Both the position numbers and the translations under genes were made by a program. Positions 15,937 to 24,301 of a stretch of DNA of 25,869 bases are shown here, in pieces. Within the stretch, counting starts at the first letter, position 1; the number at the start of each line of letters is the position of its first letter. Below the pieces are notes generated by a model that worked only from the letters and a program-made list of their open reading frames with translations, ran no database searches and was not told the DNA's origin. The DNA comes from CAZSAT01 sp964604675 (GTDB lineage: Bacteria > Myxococcota_A > UBA796 > CAJQPC01), in contig CAZSAT010000097.1 in assembly GCA_964604675.1 (NCBI GenBank), forward strand, positions 1 to 25,869, written 5' to 3'.

Positions 15937-17691
15937 ATGACGGAGACCGCACGCAGAATCTTCACCGAGGGGGTGAGGTTGCGCTGGGTGCTGCTCGCCG
16001 GGACGCTCGTGAGCCTGCCCGCGCTCCGTCTCGGCTTCGTGATCGACGACTACTTCCACGTGTGGCTGCTTGAGCGCGGCGGGCTGCCGGCCGCCCTCGA
16101 GCTCTTCACCTTCTCGGACGGCGATCCGATCGCCAACGCCCTGCGCCGGGAGGAAGGCCCCTACCCCTGGTGGACCCTCGACGATCTGCGCCTGCGCTTC
16201 CTGCGCCCCTTGTCCGGCATCACCCACTGGCTGGACCACCGGGTCTTCGGCCGGACGACGTGGCCGATGCACCTCCACAGCATCGCGTGGCATCTGGGCC
16301 TCGTCGCAGTGGCCGCAGCGGTCTTTCGCAGGCTCCTCCCGGTCGGCGTCGCCGGCCTGGCCGCGCTGCTCTTCGCCGTGGACGACGCCCACGCGCTGCC
16401 GGTGATGTGGCTCGCCAACCGGAACGCCCTGGTGGCGCTCGTGCCGGGCTTCGCCGGGCTCCTCGCCCACCTCCCTTGGCGAGAGCACGGCTGGACCCCT
16501 GGCGCCTGGCTCGTGCCCCCGCTCCTGGCGCTGGGCCTCGCCGCCGGAGAGCCCGCGCTCGGAGCCTTTGCCTACCTCGGCGCCTAGGAGCTCGTCGGGG
16601 CCCGGGACGGACTGTGGGCCCGTGCGCGTGCGCTGACCGGCCCTCTCCTCGTCGGGGCGTCGTGGGTCCTGCTCTACAAGGCGGGGGGCTACGGGGCGTG
16701 GGGCAGCGGCATCTACCTCGACCCGACCGCCCAGCCAGGGGACTGGCTCGCGCAAGCGCCCGTCCGCCTCCTGGCCGAGGCGGGCAACCTCCTCGCGAGC
16801 GTGCCGATCGACTTCTGGATGCTGATGCCGGAGCTCCAGCCGCTCATCGTGGGCGCCGGCGCCGCCGCGGTGGTCGTGTTCGGTGCCATCCTGAGGCTTG
16901 CCTGGGAAGACATCGAGCCCGACACCCGCCGCGGGCTGCGGGTGCTCGTCGTGGGGTGCGGCTTGTCGTTGCTTCCCGTCGTCGCCACCTTCCCGAGCGC
17001 CCGCTTGCTCGTAGCGGCCAGCCTGGGGAGCGCTGGTCTGGTCGCGGCCGTGATCGTGACGGCCGTCCAGAAGGGCGGGCGCCTGCTCGTGGGCGCGGCG
17101 GGTCTGCTGTGCTTCGTGCACGGCCTGTGGAGCCCGCTCGGGTGGTGGCTCCAGGCCTGGCTCGTGGGCTCGCTCGACGAGGGCATGGTCGACGCCGCCC
17201 TGGAACTTCCGCTCGACGAGCGAGTGGTCGCCGACCAGTACGTGTCGGTCATCGCACCCCCCGACCCGATGATCAGCATCTACGCCGGCCTGCTCTGGAT
17301 CCATCACGGGCGCACGGGCGGTCGGGCGTGGTGGCCGCTGTCGATGTCGACCAACACGCACCACGTGCGACGCACCGCCGAGAACGCCTTCGAGCTCTCC
17401 TGGTTGGACGGGCCGGCGCTCACAACCGTCTACGAACAGCTCTTCCGCGACGCCACCCACCCGCTCCGGGCCGGTTCGGAGGTGGCGATGGAGCACTTCA
17501 CGGTGGAGGTGCTCGCCGACGATGGCACGTGGCCGACGCGCGCACGCTTCACCTACGACCGGCCGCTGGACGACCCCACCCTGGTGTTCCTCGCCTGGGA
17601 CGAGGGTGCCTTCCAGGTGGTCGTGTGGCCGGAGGTGTCGGGCGAGCTCACGTGGGATGTCGAGCCGGGACCCATGACCCCATCCCTGTAG
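15937..17691 (+). pseudogene. GT-C-like multipass membrane protein gene interrupted by an in-frame TAG
   Basis: One reading frame of 584 codons broken only by TAG at codon 217 (16585-16587). Before the stop lies a hydrophobic multipass region that begins with LGFVIDDYFH, an Asp-Asp motif in the first loop as in GT-C glycosyltransferases, and continues with RPLSGITHWLDH, AVDDAHALP and LANRNALVAL. After the stop the same frame continues at once (ELVGARDGLW) with further membrane segments and then a soluble C-terminal part (from about residue 425). The overall pattern recalls uncharacterised membrane proteins of Myxococcota, which I recall only from memory. Tyr would fit the context (AYLGA-x-ELV) and TAC or TAT is one base from TAG. 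It may be a real nonsense mutation, a sequencing error, or readthrough. TAG is also the final stop of this same gene, so general recoding is unlikely. No Shine-Dalgarno sequence; TAGACC lies six bases before the ATG. Confidence 0.8.
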
Positions 17692-17713
17692 TGCTGACGC
17701 GCTAAGGACAGCC

Positions 17714-18649
17714 ATGCGTGTCGAGCAGCTGCGAGGTGGTCACCTCGAGTCCGTGCACCCCTTCTCCGCGGTCGCGGTCCGTCGAGGCGAGGTGGTCGCG
17801 CGGCTCGGGGACCCCGTCGGGTCCACGTGGCGCTCCGCCGCCAAGCCCTTCCAGCTGTGGTGTGCTCTCGAAGCGCTGGGCGACCCCGAGCTCGGCGACG
17901 AGGCGTTGGCCGTCGGCGCCGCGAGCCACACCGCTGAGCCGAGGCACCTGGCGATCGTGCAGCGGCTGCTCGCCCGCTTCGGCTTGCGACCCGACGAGCT
18001 GCGATGCGCTCCTCACCCCCCCTTGCACGCCGCGACGGCCCAGGAGCTCCTCCGGCAAGGCGAGCGCTTCACGGACCTGCACAACAACTGTTCGGGCAAG
18101 CACACGTTCCTGCTGGCTGCGGCGCGCACGCACGCGTCGACCCGGGACTACCGCGACCCGGACCATCCCCTCCAGCGGCGCCTGCGCGACCGCATCACCC
18201 ACTGGACCGGCTTCGAGCCTGGACTCGGCTTCGACGGCTGCTCCGCCCCGACCTTCCACATGCCGATCGCAGGCTTCGCACGCGCCTGGGCCGAGATCGC
18301 CGCCGAGCAGGACGAACGGCTCACCCGGATCGCCCGCGCCATGCGCGCCCACCCCTTCTTGATCTCGGGAACGGGGCGCATCGATCTCGAGCTGTCGGCC
18401 GGTCGCCAGGAGCCCTTCCTGAGCAAGATCGGCGCGCAGGCACTCTTCGGCCTGGCCTTTCCGGAGCGCGAGCTCGGCATCGCCATCAAGGTGCACAGCG
18501 GCTACGAGCCCGCGCTCGCCGTCGCCATCCCCCACGTGCTGGCCACCCTCGCGCCCGGGGCCTGGCGCCGCCCGGACGACTGGCCTTTCGGTGTGCTGCG
18601 CAACGTGGCCGGCGACCCCGTCGGCAAGCTCGTGGTCACCGGTGCGTGA
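17714..18649 (+). CDS. L-asparaginase, Rhizobium etli (class 3/AnsA) type
   Basis: 311-aa cytosolic amidohydrolase that converts L-asparagine to aspartate and ammonia, of the family typified by the R. etli inducible enzyme and unrelated to the E. coli AnsA/AnsB fold. All landmarks of that enzyme are found: the two Ser-Lys tandems Ser41-Lys44 (SAAKPF) and Ser71 with Lys238 (ASHTAE, LSKIGA), and the zinc-site residues Cys126, Lys129 (NNCSGKH) and Cys176 (DGCSAP). The spacing follows the R. etli residues 48/51, 80/263 and 135/138/189 as I remember them. The start has AAGGA five bases upstream. It is 22 bases after the broken membrane-protein gene and 17 bases before the aminopeptidase, so a small peptide/amino-acid degradation pair is plausible. 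Confidence 0.93.
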   Translation: MRVEQLRGGHLESVHPFSAVAVRRGEVVARLGDPVGSTWRSAAKPFQLWCALEALGDPELGDEALAVGAASHTAEPRHLAIVQRLLARFGLRPDELRCAPHPPLHAATAQELLRQGERFTDLHNNCSGKHTFLLAAARTHASTRDYRDPDHPLQRRLRDRITHWTGFEPGLGFDGCSAPTFHMPIAGFARAWAEIAAEQDERLTRIARAMRAHPFLISGTGRIDLELSAGRQEPFLSKIGAQALFGLAFPERELGIAIKVHSGYEPALAVAIPHVLATLAPGAWRRPDDWPFGVLRNVAGDPVGKLVVTGA

Positions 18650-18666
18650 GGCGTTAGCCGGCACCC

Positions 18667-20079
18667 ATGCCGACCTCGACGACCCTCTCGCTCAGCGACG
18701 ACCTCGACCTCCTCGCCACCGCCAGCCGCGTGATCGCGCTCGGGCGAGCCGACGACCTCCGCCCCCTCGCCGAGCCGCTCGGCCTCGACCCGGCCACCTG
18801 GGCCGCCATGCTCGAGAACACGCGACCCGGCGACAAGGGCGCCAGCACCACCACCTGGTGCGGCACCCGGCGCATCACGGCCGGCGTGCTTCCCGAGGTG
18901 TGCAGCCGGCACAACAGCCCGAGCCGCGCCTGGGCGCTCCCGCGGCTCGCCTCGGTGTCCGAGGACGCCGTCATCGTCGTGGCCCTGAGCGATGCCGAGC
19001 ACGCCTTCGCCAGCGGACTCGGTGTCGCGCGGGGCGTGCGCGCGTACGACAGGACCACCGGGGACGACCGCAGCGCGTGCGTCTCCGTGGTGCTCCTCGC
19101 CGACGGCGCGTCCGTCTCCGACCCGCGCATCCAGCGCGGCATGGAGGCCGTGCGCTTCGCCGGCCGCCTGGTGGATGCGCCCGCGAGCGAGCTGCACACC
19201 GACGCCTTCGTCGACGAGGCGCGCAAGGTCGCCGAGCGCGTGGGCGCACGCCTGACCGTCGTGCGCGACCGCGCTCTCGACGAGGCTGGCTTCGGCGGCC
19301 TCTGGGGCGTCGGCAAGGCAGCGAGCCATCCCCCCGCGCTCGTGGCGCTGCAGCACGAGCCGGCCGGCGCCGAGCGGCACACAGCCTGGGTCGGCAAGGG
19401 CATCGTGTACGACACCGGCGGCCTCAGCCTCAAGACCAAGACCGGCATGCCGGGCATGAAGGGCGACATGGGCGGGGCGGCCGCTGTGCTCGCCGCCTTC
19501 GAGGCCGCGGCCTCGGGCGGCTGCTCGACACGCCTGACCGCCGTGTTGTGCCTGGCCGAGAACGCGGTGGGCCCCGACGCGATGCGCCCCGACGACATCC
19601 TGTCGATGTACTCGGGCAAGACCGTCGAGGTCAACAACACCGACGCCGAGGGCCGCCTGGTGCTCGCCGACGGCGTCGCCTGGGCCGCGGAGCAGGGCGC
19701 CGAGACCATCATCGACCTCGCCACCCTCACGGGCGCAGCGCTGGTGGCCGTGGGCAAGACCCACGGCGGGCTCTACAGCAACGACGAGGCGCTCGAGCAG
19801 CGAGCCCTGGTGGCCGGGCGGGCCGCTGGCGAGCCCTGCTTCCCGCTGGTCTACGCTCCCGAGCTCTTCCGCAAGGAGTTCGAGAGTCCGGTGGCCGACA
19901 TGAAGAACTCGGTGAAGGACCGCGGGAACGCCCAGGCCTCCTGCGCGGGCCAGTTCATCGGCAACCACCTCCCGGAGCCCGCGCCGAGGTGGCTGCACGT
20001 GGACATCGCGGGCCCCTCGACCGACGCCAACGACCGTGGAAGCGGCTTCGGCGTGGGGTTGTTGCTCGCTCTCGGGTAG
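18667..20079 (+). CDS. M17 leucyl aminopeptidase family protein, NPEPL1-like
   Basis: 470-aa dizinc aminopeptidase. All seven metal and catalytic residues of bovine lens leucine aminopeptidase are present with a constant offset of six: Lys244, Asp249, Lys256, Asp267, Asp326, Glu328 and Arg330, in KGIVYDTGGLSLK, MKGDMGG and the family signature NTDAEGRLVLAD. The wording of the C-terminal half (LAENAVGPDAMRPDDI, YSGKTVEVNNTDAEG, VADMKNSVKDR, SCAGQFI) is closer to the animal NPEPL1 branch than to PepA as I recall them. PepA's DNA-binding role is therefore not implied. It should work as a hexamer in the cytosol, releasing N-terminal amino acids. The start lacks a Shine-Dalgarno sequence and has TTAGCC seven bases before the ATG. 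The 17-base gap to the asparaginase suggests co-transcription. Its TAG directly abuts the convergent DUF2332 stop. Confidence 0.94.
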   Translation: MPTSTTLSLSDDLDLLATASRVIALGRADDLRPLAEPLGLDPATWAAMLENTRPGDKGASTTTWCGTRRITAGVLPEVCSRHNSPSRAWALPRLASVSEDAVIVVALSDAEHAFASGLGVARGVRAYDRTTGDDRSACVSVVLLADGASVSDPRIQRGMEAVRFAGRLVDAPASELHTDAFVDEARKVAERVGARLTVVRDRALDEAGFGGLWGVGKAASHPPALVALQHEPAGAERHTAWVGKGIVYDTGGLSLKTKTGMPGMKGDMGGAAAVLAAFEAAASGGCSTRLTAVLCLAENAVGPDAMRPDDILSMYSGKTVEVNNTDAEGRLVLADGVAWAAEQGAETIIDLATLTGAALVAVGKTHGGLYSNDEALEQRALVAGRAAGEPCFPLVYAPELFRKEFESPVADMKNSVKDRGNAQASCAGQFIGNHLPEPAPRWLHVDIAGPSTDANDRGSGFGVGLLLALG

Positions 20080-21036
20080 CTACGACCCGAGCCACCGGAC
20101 CCAGGCACCGTGTGGGTCCGCCTCCGCGAGCTTTCGGCGGCTCACGCCAGAAGCGGTGTAGGTGTGCAGCCAGAGCTCCGAGGTCGGCCCTCCCACGTGC
20201 TCGAAGGCCAGCCGCCAGCAGGGTGCATGCCGCGTCAGCGCCGCTTCCAAGGCCGACCGGTAGGCGGGCGTGAACTGGTTCCAGGTGTGGCTGTGGAGCA
20301 CCACGCGGCTCGCGCCGGGCGGCGCTTCCGTCATCAAGGCGTCCAGGCTGGCGAGGGCGTCGCCGCGACGCACATCCGGCGGCCCGCCATCCGTCAACGC
20401 CATGGCCGCCTCGAGGCTCGCTCGGCGCGCCTCGTGCTCTGGCCACACCAACGCGCGGAGCCACAGGCGGTCGGCGTCGTCCGCCAGATCGAGGGGGTTC
20501 TGGTCCACGCCGACCCGGTAGACGAGTGGTGGGAGACCGGGCAGGTCCAGCGGTCCCCCCGAGAATTCTGCCGTCAGCTGGACGGGGCTCTCGCTCCACC
20601 CCAGGACGTGCGGACCCCAGCGGTAGTGGTAGCGGTCGCAGAACAGGTGCAGGCCGGCGCTCGAGCCGAGCTCGATCAGCGCGAGCGTCCCAGGCACCTG
20701 CAAGAGCCCGGGAACGATCACGAGGCACCGCCCGACCTCGTTGGTCTGCGTGATGCGGCGCTCGAGCACGGGCTGCAGCACCTCCGCGCGGGTCAGGCAG
20801 AAGTCGCGGAACGCGTGGTACGGGTCGCCGCGGTCCGCACCACCGCAGCTCGGGTAGAAGGCACGCAGCGGGTGTGCGTCACCGCTGAGCAGGCGTGCAT
20901 GGACCGCTGCCAACAGCACGTTCGCCACCGGTGGGTGCCTCACCGCACCCGACAAGGCGAGCAACTCGGGGTCCCGAGCGATGGCTCGCGCCAGCTGGAC
21001 GTAGAGCGGCGACGTGCTCGCCGCGTCGGCGAACAC
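20080..21036 (-). CDS. DUF2332 family protein
   Basis: 318-aa soluble protein matching the DUF2332 family along its length: an N-terminal part with LARAIARDPELLAL and ANVLLAAVHARLL, HPLRAFYPSC (about 55-64), RRITQTNEVGRC (93-104), and then IELGSSAGLHLFCDRYHYRWG (121-141), the most conserved block. That block resembles a Rossmann-type glycine loop. The biochemical function of the family is unknown, and I do not propose one. The start is GTG at 21036 without a clear Shine-Dalgarno sequence; a slightly different start is possible. It lies 26 bases downstream of the FG-GAP lipoprotein gene on the same strand, so co-transcription is likely even though a functional link is not obvious. The stop abuts the aminopeptidase stop with no space. 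Confidence 0.9.
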   Translation of the reverse strand: MFADAASTSPLYVQLARAIARDPELLALSGAVRHPPVANVLLAAVHARLLSGDAHPLRAFYPSCGGADRGDPYHAFRDFCLTRAEVLQPVLERRITQTNEVGRCLVIVPGLLQVPGTLALIELGSSAGLHLFCDRYHYRWGPHVLGWSESPVQLTAEFSGGPLDLPGLPPLVYRVGVDQNPLDLADDADRLWLRALVWPEHEARRASLEAAMALTDGGPPDVRRGDALASLDALMTEAPPGASRVVLHSHTWNQFTPAYRSALEAALTRHAPCWRLAFEHVGGPTSELWLHTYTASGVSRRKLAEADPHGAWVRWLGS

Positions 21037-21062
21037 CTCGAACGCGCGGGCGCCGCGACGGC

Positions 21063-23282
21063 TCAGAGGCCGTCGCCCAGGAACAGGAAGAGTGCACCGG
21101 CGCCATCGTCCGCACCGGGGGCGCCGAAGAGCATGTCGCCGTAGCCATCGCCGTCGACGTCACCCGGTCCGAGGACCGCGCTACCGACCGCGTCGGTGTC
21201 GGAACCGGCGACCCGAGCGCCCGTCAGCGAGAGATCGATGGTGCCCGAGACGGGGCCGAGCAGCACATGACCGTAGCCGCCGTCGGCCGCTGCTCCGATC
21301 AGCAGATCCGGCACCCCGTCGGCATCGGAATCGCCGGCGAGGCCGACCGAGGTGCCCGCCTCGGAGCCTGCGATGCCCGTGATGGTGGCGTCGGCGAGCC
21401 CCAGAGGGAGCGCGCCGCTCGCGGGGCCCAGCACCAGGTAGGCCGCCCCCGCATCGGCACCGGCCGTGGACTCGCCCGGCGCCCCGATCAGCAGATCGTC
21501 GGTGCCGTCGCCGTCGACATCACCGACGCTGGCGAGGGCCGCGCCGGCCCGGTCACCCGAGGCCTCGCCCGTCAGGCTCGCGTCCGCGCTGGCGAGGTCC
21601 ACGATGCCCGCCGTGGTCGCATAGACCACGTAGGCCGCGCCGACCGCCTCGGGCCCACTCCCGTAGGACGGGGCACCGATGAACAGATCGAGCAGTCCGT
21701 CGCCGTCCTGGTCCCCTGCGCTCGCCACCGCGGCGCCCGCCTCGTGGTCCTCTCCTTCCCCGGTGAGCGTGAGGTCCGCGTCGATGGTGGAGCTCGGCAG
21801 GCCGCTCGCGCCCGTGACCAGGAAGGCTGCTCCGCCCTCGTCTTCCCCGAGGTCGCTGCCGGGTGCCCCTACCAGCAACTCGGTGACGCCGTCGCCGTCC
21901 AGATCGCCCACGCCGGCGACGGCCAGCCCGAGGTAGTCCGTGGCGTCGGTGGCCACCATCTTGTCGGCGTCGGCGAGCGACCGATTCCCCGTGAGCGGAC
22001 CGGCCACCATGTACACAGCCCCAGCGCCGATGGCGGCCGTGCTCTCGGTCCAGGCGCCCACCACGAAGTCCTCGTCGCCGTCGCCGTCGAAGTCCCCGAG
22101 GCTCGCGGCCGCTCCCACGCCGTCCTCGCCACCTTCGGCGAGGATCCAGGTCGCGGCCGCCAGGTTCGGCGAGCCCAGGTCCAGCACGCCCACCGCGCCG
22201 CCATCCTCACCGCCGTCGTCGTGGCCGGTGCAGCCCACGAGCGCCTCGGCCACGCCATCGCCGTCGAAGTCGCCGCCCGGAGCGAGCCCTGCGCCGCAGG
22301 CGTCGCCCTCGGTCAGCCCGACCCAGCTGTCGAGATCCGCCGCCGCGTAGTCGCCGTCGACACCGCAGCCGTCGCTCGACGCGTTGCAGTTCTGGTCGAT
22401 GCCGTCGCCGCAGATCTCCTCGGCGTCGGGGTTCACGGCGTCGTCGCTGTCGAGGCAGTCCGAGGCATCCTCGAGGTAGCCGGAGGGCTCCGCGCAGGCC
22501 TCGGTCGTGTCGTCGGCCGAGCCGAAGCCGTCGCCATCCACATCGGCGTGCCACGTGTACAAGCCGAAGTCCTCAGCGTTGTCGTCGTCGCAGTCCGTGC
22601 CCCCGTAGGCCTCGGCGTCGTCACCATCGCCGTCGGCGTCGAAGTCGTTGTCCCCGGCGCAGTCCTGGTCGACGTCGTCGTACCAGACCTCGTCGGCGTC
22701 GGGGTGGATGGCCCCGTCGGTGTCGTCGCAGTCTTCCCCGCCCTTCTTCTCGTCCGAGCTGTCGAAGCCATCGCCGTCGGCGTCCCAGTCGCTCTGCTCG
22801 TCGCAGTCCTGGTCCACGCCGTCGTACCAGATCTCGGTCGCGTCCGGGTGGATGGTCGGGTCTTCGTCGTTGCACTCGTCGAGGCGGTCGAAGCCGTCCT
22901 CGTCACAGTCCTGGGTGTCCTCGTTCCCGCTGCAGTCGTTGTCCAGGCCGTCGTAGCAGATCTCGGGTGCACCCGGACTGATGTCGGCGTTGTTGTCGTT
23001 GCAGTCGTCGCCCTCGGAGCCCCCGTCGTAGCCGTCGCCGTCGACGTCGGTCAGGTCGCCGTCGCCACCGCAGTCGTCGTCCACCCCGTTGTAGGGGATG
23101 TCGTCCATGCCCGGGTGCACGTAGGGGTCGTCGGGGTCGCAGTCCTCGTCGTCGGGCCAGCCGTCGCCATCGCGGTCGTTGGGGTCGCCGGGGTCCGAGG
23201 TGTCGGGCGTGAGCACCGGCCCGGTGTCGGGTGCATCACCCTTGCAACCCACCGAGAGAGAGACGAGGAACAGAAGACGCAC
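21063..23282 (-). CDS. Surface lipoprotein with MopE-type Asp/Cys repeats and seven FG-GAP repeats
   Basis: 739-aa exported protein with start GTG at 23282 and GGAGG upstream. The signal RLLFLVSLSVGC ends at Cys13 in an imperfect lipobox. Residues about 35-310 hold five or six MopE-type units of the form DxDGDG...DCDD...P-A-EI-DG-D-DC, rich in Asp and Cys; the later units are imperfect. This motif was named for copper binding in Methylococcus MopE and is common in myxobacterial surface proteins, but here it could equally bind calcium. Residues about 335-739 contain seven FG-GAP/integrin-alpha units (for example GDLDGDGVTELLVGAP and GDVDGDGTDDLLIGAP), each with a calcium-type DxDGDG loop, enough for a closed seven-bladed propeller. 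A role in adhesion or surface display is likely, with the ligand unknown. The lipoprotein gene at 23380 is divergent. Confidence 0.9.
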   Translation of the reverse strand: MRLLFLVSLSVGCKGDAPDTGPVLTPDTSDPGDPNDRDGDGWPDDEDCDPDDPYVHPGMDDIPYNGVDDDCGGDGDLTDVDGDGYDGGSEGDDCNDNNADISPGAPEICYDGLDNDCSGNEDTQDCDEDGFDRLDECNDEDPTIHPDATEIWYDGVDQDCDEQSDWDADGDGFDSSDEKKGGEDCDDTDGAIHPDADEVWYDDVDQDCAGDNDFDADGDGDDAEAYGGTDCDDDNAEDFGLYTWHADVDGDGFGSADDTTEACAEPSGYLEDASDCLDSDDAVNPDAEEICGDGIDQNCNASSDGCGVDGDYAAADLDSWVGLTEGDACGAGLAPGGDFDGDGVAEALVGCTGHDDGGEDGGAVGVLDLGSPNLAAATWILAEGGEDGVGAAASLGDFDGDGDEDFVVGAWTESTAAIGAGAVYMVAGPLTGNRSLADADKMVATDATDYLGLAVAGVGDLDGDGVTELLVGAPGSDLGEDEGGAAFLVTGASGLPSSTIDADLTLTGEGEDHEAGAAVASAGDQDGDGLLDLFIGAPSYGSGPEAVGAAYVVYATTAGIVDLASADASLTGEASGDRAGAALASVGDVDGDGTDDLLIGAPGESTAGADAGAAYLVLGPASGALPLGLADATITGIAGSEAGTSVGLAGDSDADGVPDLLIGAAADGGYGHVLLGPVSGTIDLSLTGARVAGSDTDAVGSAVLGPGDVDGDGYGDMLFGAPGADDGAGALFLFLGDGL

Positions 23283-23379
23283 GAAGCCTCCAGACAGCCG
23301 ATCTTGCCCTTATCGCGATCGTTTCGTTTCATACCTCCGCGCCTGGCGTGTCCATCCAAGCGCCAACCACGGAGGCACC
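23283..23379. promoter_or_regulatory. Divergent intergenic region between two lipoprotein genes
   Basis: This 97-base spacer separates the starts of the FG-GAP lipoprotein (minus) and the 301-aa lipoprotein (plus). Its middle (23305-23335) is less GC-rich than the surroundings and includes TTGCCC and TTTCAT, spaced 17 bases, as a weak plus-strand promoter candidate. Good Shine-Dalgarno sequences flank both ends: GGAGG at 23371 for the plus gene and its counterpart near 23290 for the minus gene. It must contain promoters for both genes, but the boxes are uncertain. Confidence 0.4.
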
Positions 23380-24285
23380 ATGATCCTGTCCCTTTCGATG
23401 CTCACCGCCTGCAACCTCGACCTCGGCTCGGACTACGCCGACGTGCTGCCCGACGAGCGGCTCTCGATCGACATGCCGACCGCGTCGAGCCTCGCCAAGT
23501 CCGCCGACGACACGGAGTGGGCCGAGTTCTACGTGCTCACGGCCAACGTGACCGACGACGTGAACGGGCTCATCGGCTCCGTGCTCGGCACGATCGATCT
23601 GGTGACCGACCACCGTCCGACCAGCTTCGACCGGGACAACCACACCGCGGTGTGGGGCCCGATGACCGACGCCCTGGACCCGAACGAGTGGTTCCTGACG
23701 GTCGACTACGAACCGGCGAGCGACGAGTACACCTGGGTCATCGAGGCCGTGCCCAAGGACAGCGAGACCCGCTACGCGGTGGCCGCCGGCGAGGTCGACG
23801 CGGGCGCGACCAAGCTCGAGAGCACCGGCCGCTTCGCGCTCGACTTCACACAGATCGCCGAGCTCGACCCGACCGAGCAGGGCCAGGGCCGCTTCTTCGT
23901 CGAGTACGCGCTCCTCGATGCTGCTGCGTCTGCGCAGGCCTGGTTCGAGGACGCGGGCGAAGAGCGCGCCGACGCCTACTACGACTTCACGCAGGTCGAC
24001 GGCGGCGAGGGCAGCATGGACCTGGTGTGGGTGGGCGACTCCGACGGCTCGGCGGGCGCCGGACTGGACGAGGTCCTGCTCATCCGAAGCAGGTGGCTGG
24101 CAGACGGCGCTGGACGGAGCGACGTGTACATCACCGATGGCGACCTGGGCGACGAGGTCGTGAACGCGAGCGAGTGCTGGGACACCGGCTTCCAGCGGGT
24201 GTACTACTCGGACAACAGCCCGGGCAGCGTGCCCGTGGGCGACGAAGCCGAGTGCGTCTTCGAGGTCAGCTACCCCGAGCTCTGA
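23380..24285 (+). CDS. Predicted lipoprotein of unknown function
   Basis: 301-aa protein that I do not recognise. The ATG at 23380 has GGAGG five bases upstream and begins a minimal lipoprotein signal, ILSLSMLTAC, with lipobox LTAC and Cys11. A longer open frame starts at 23179 but would overlap the divergent gene and hide the signal. The mature protein is acidic (many Asp and Glu), with beta-like segments such as WAEFYVLTANVTD, EWFLTVDYEP, YTWVIEAVPK and MDLVWVGDSDG. The segment from about 120 to 230 looks like a soluble beta-sandwich or lipocalin-like domain, which is only an impression. Two cysteines near the C-terminus (ECWDTG and AECVFEV) could form a disulfide. It is followed by a strong hairpin before the PhoX-like gene. 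It probably sits at the outer membrane. Confidence 0.82.
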   Translation: MILSLSMLTACNLDLGSDYADVLPDERLSIDMPTASSLAKSADDTEWAEFYVLTANVTDDVNGLIGSVLGTIDLVTDHRPTSFDRDNHTAVWGPMTDALDPNEWFLTVDYEPASDEYTWVIEAVPKDSETRYAVAAGEVDAGATKLESTGRFALDFTQIAELDPTEQGQGRFFVEYALLDAAASAQAWFEDAGEERADAYYDFTQVDGGEGSMDLVWVGDSDGSAGAGLDEVLLIRSRWLADGAGRSDVYITDGDLGDEVVNASECWDTGFQRVYYSDNSPGSVPVGDEAECVFEVSYPEL

Positions 24286-24301
24286 GACGCACCAGACGGC
24301 A

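Noticed and set aside
15887..15952. Longer N-terminus for the subtilase (start at 15952)
   Set aside because: It would overlap the divergent gene start at 15937 and bury the lipoprotein signal; the start at 15886 has a ribosome-binding site and lipobox.
16801..17691. Separate 296-aa gene starting at 16801
   Set aside because: It is in the same frame as the upstream 216-codon part, and the frame between them (16588-16800) continues with membrane-protein sequence, so it is the rest of one interrupted gene.
23179..23379. Longer N-terminus for the 301-aa lipoprotein (start at 23179)
   Set aside because: It would overlap the divergent lipoprotein coding region and place the signal peptide internally; ATG at 23380 follows a good GGAGG.
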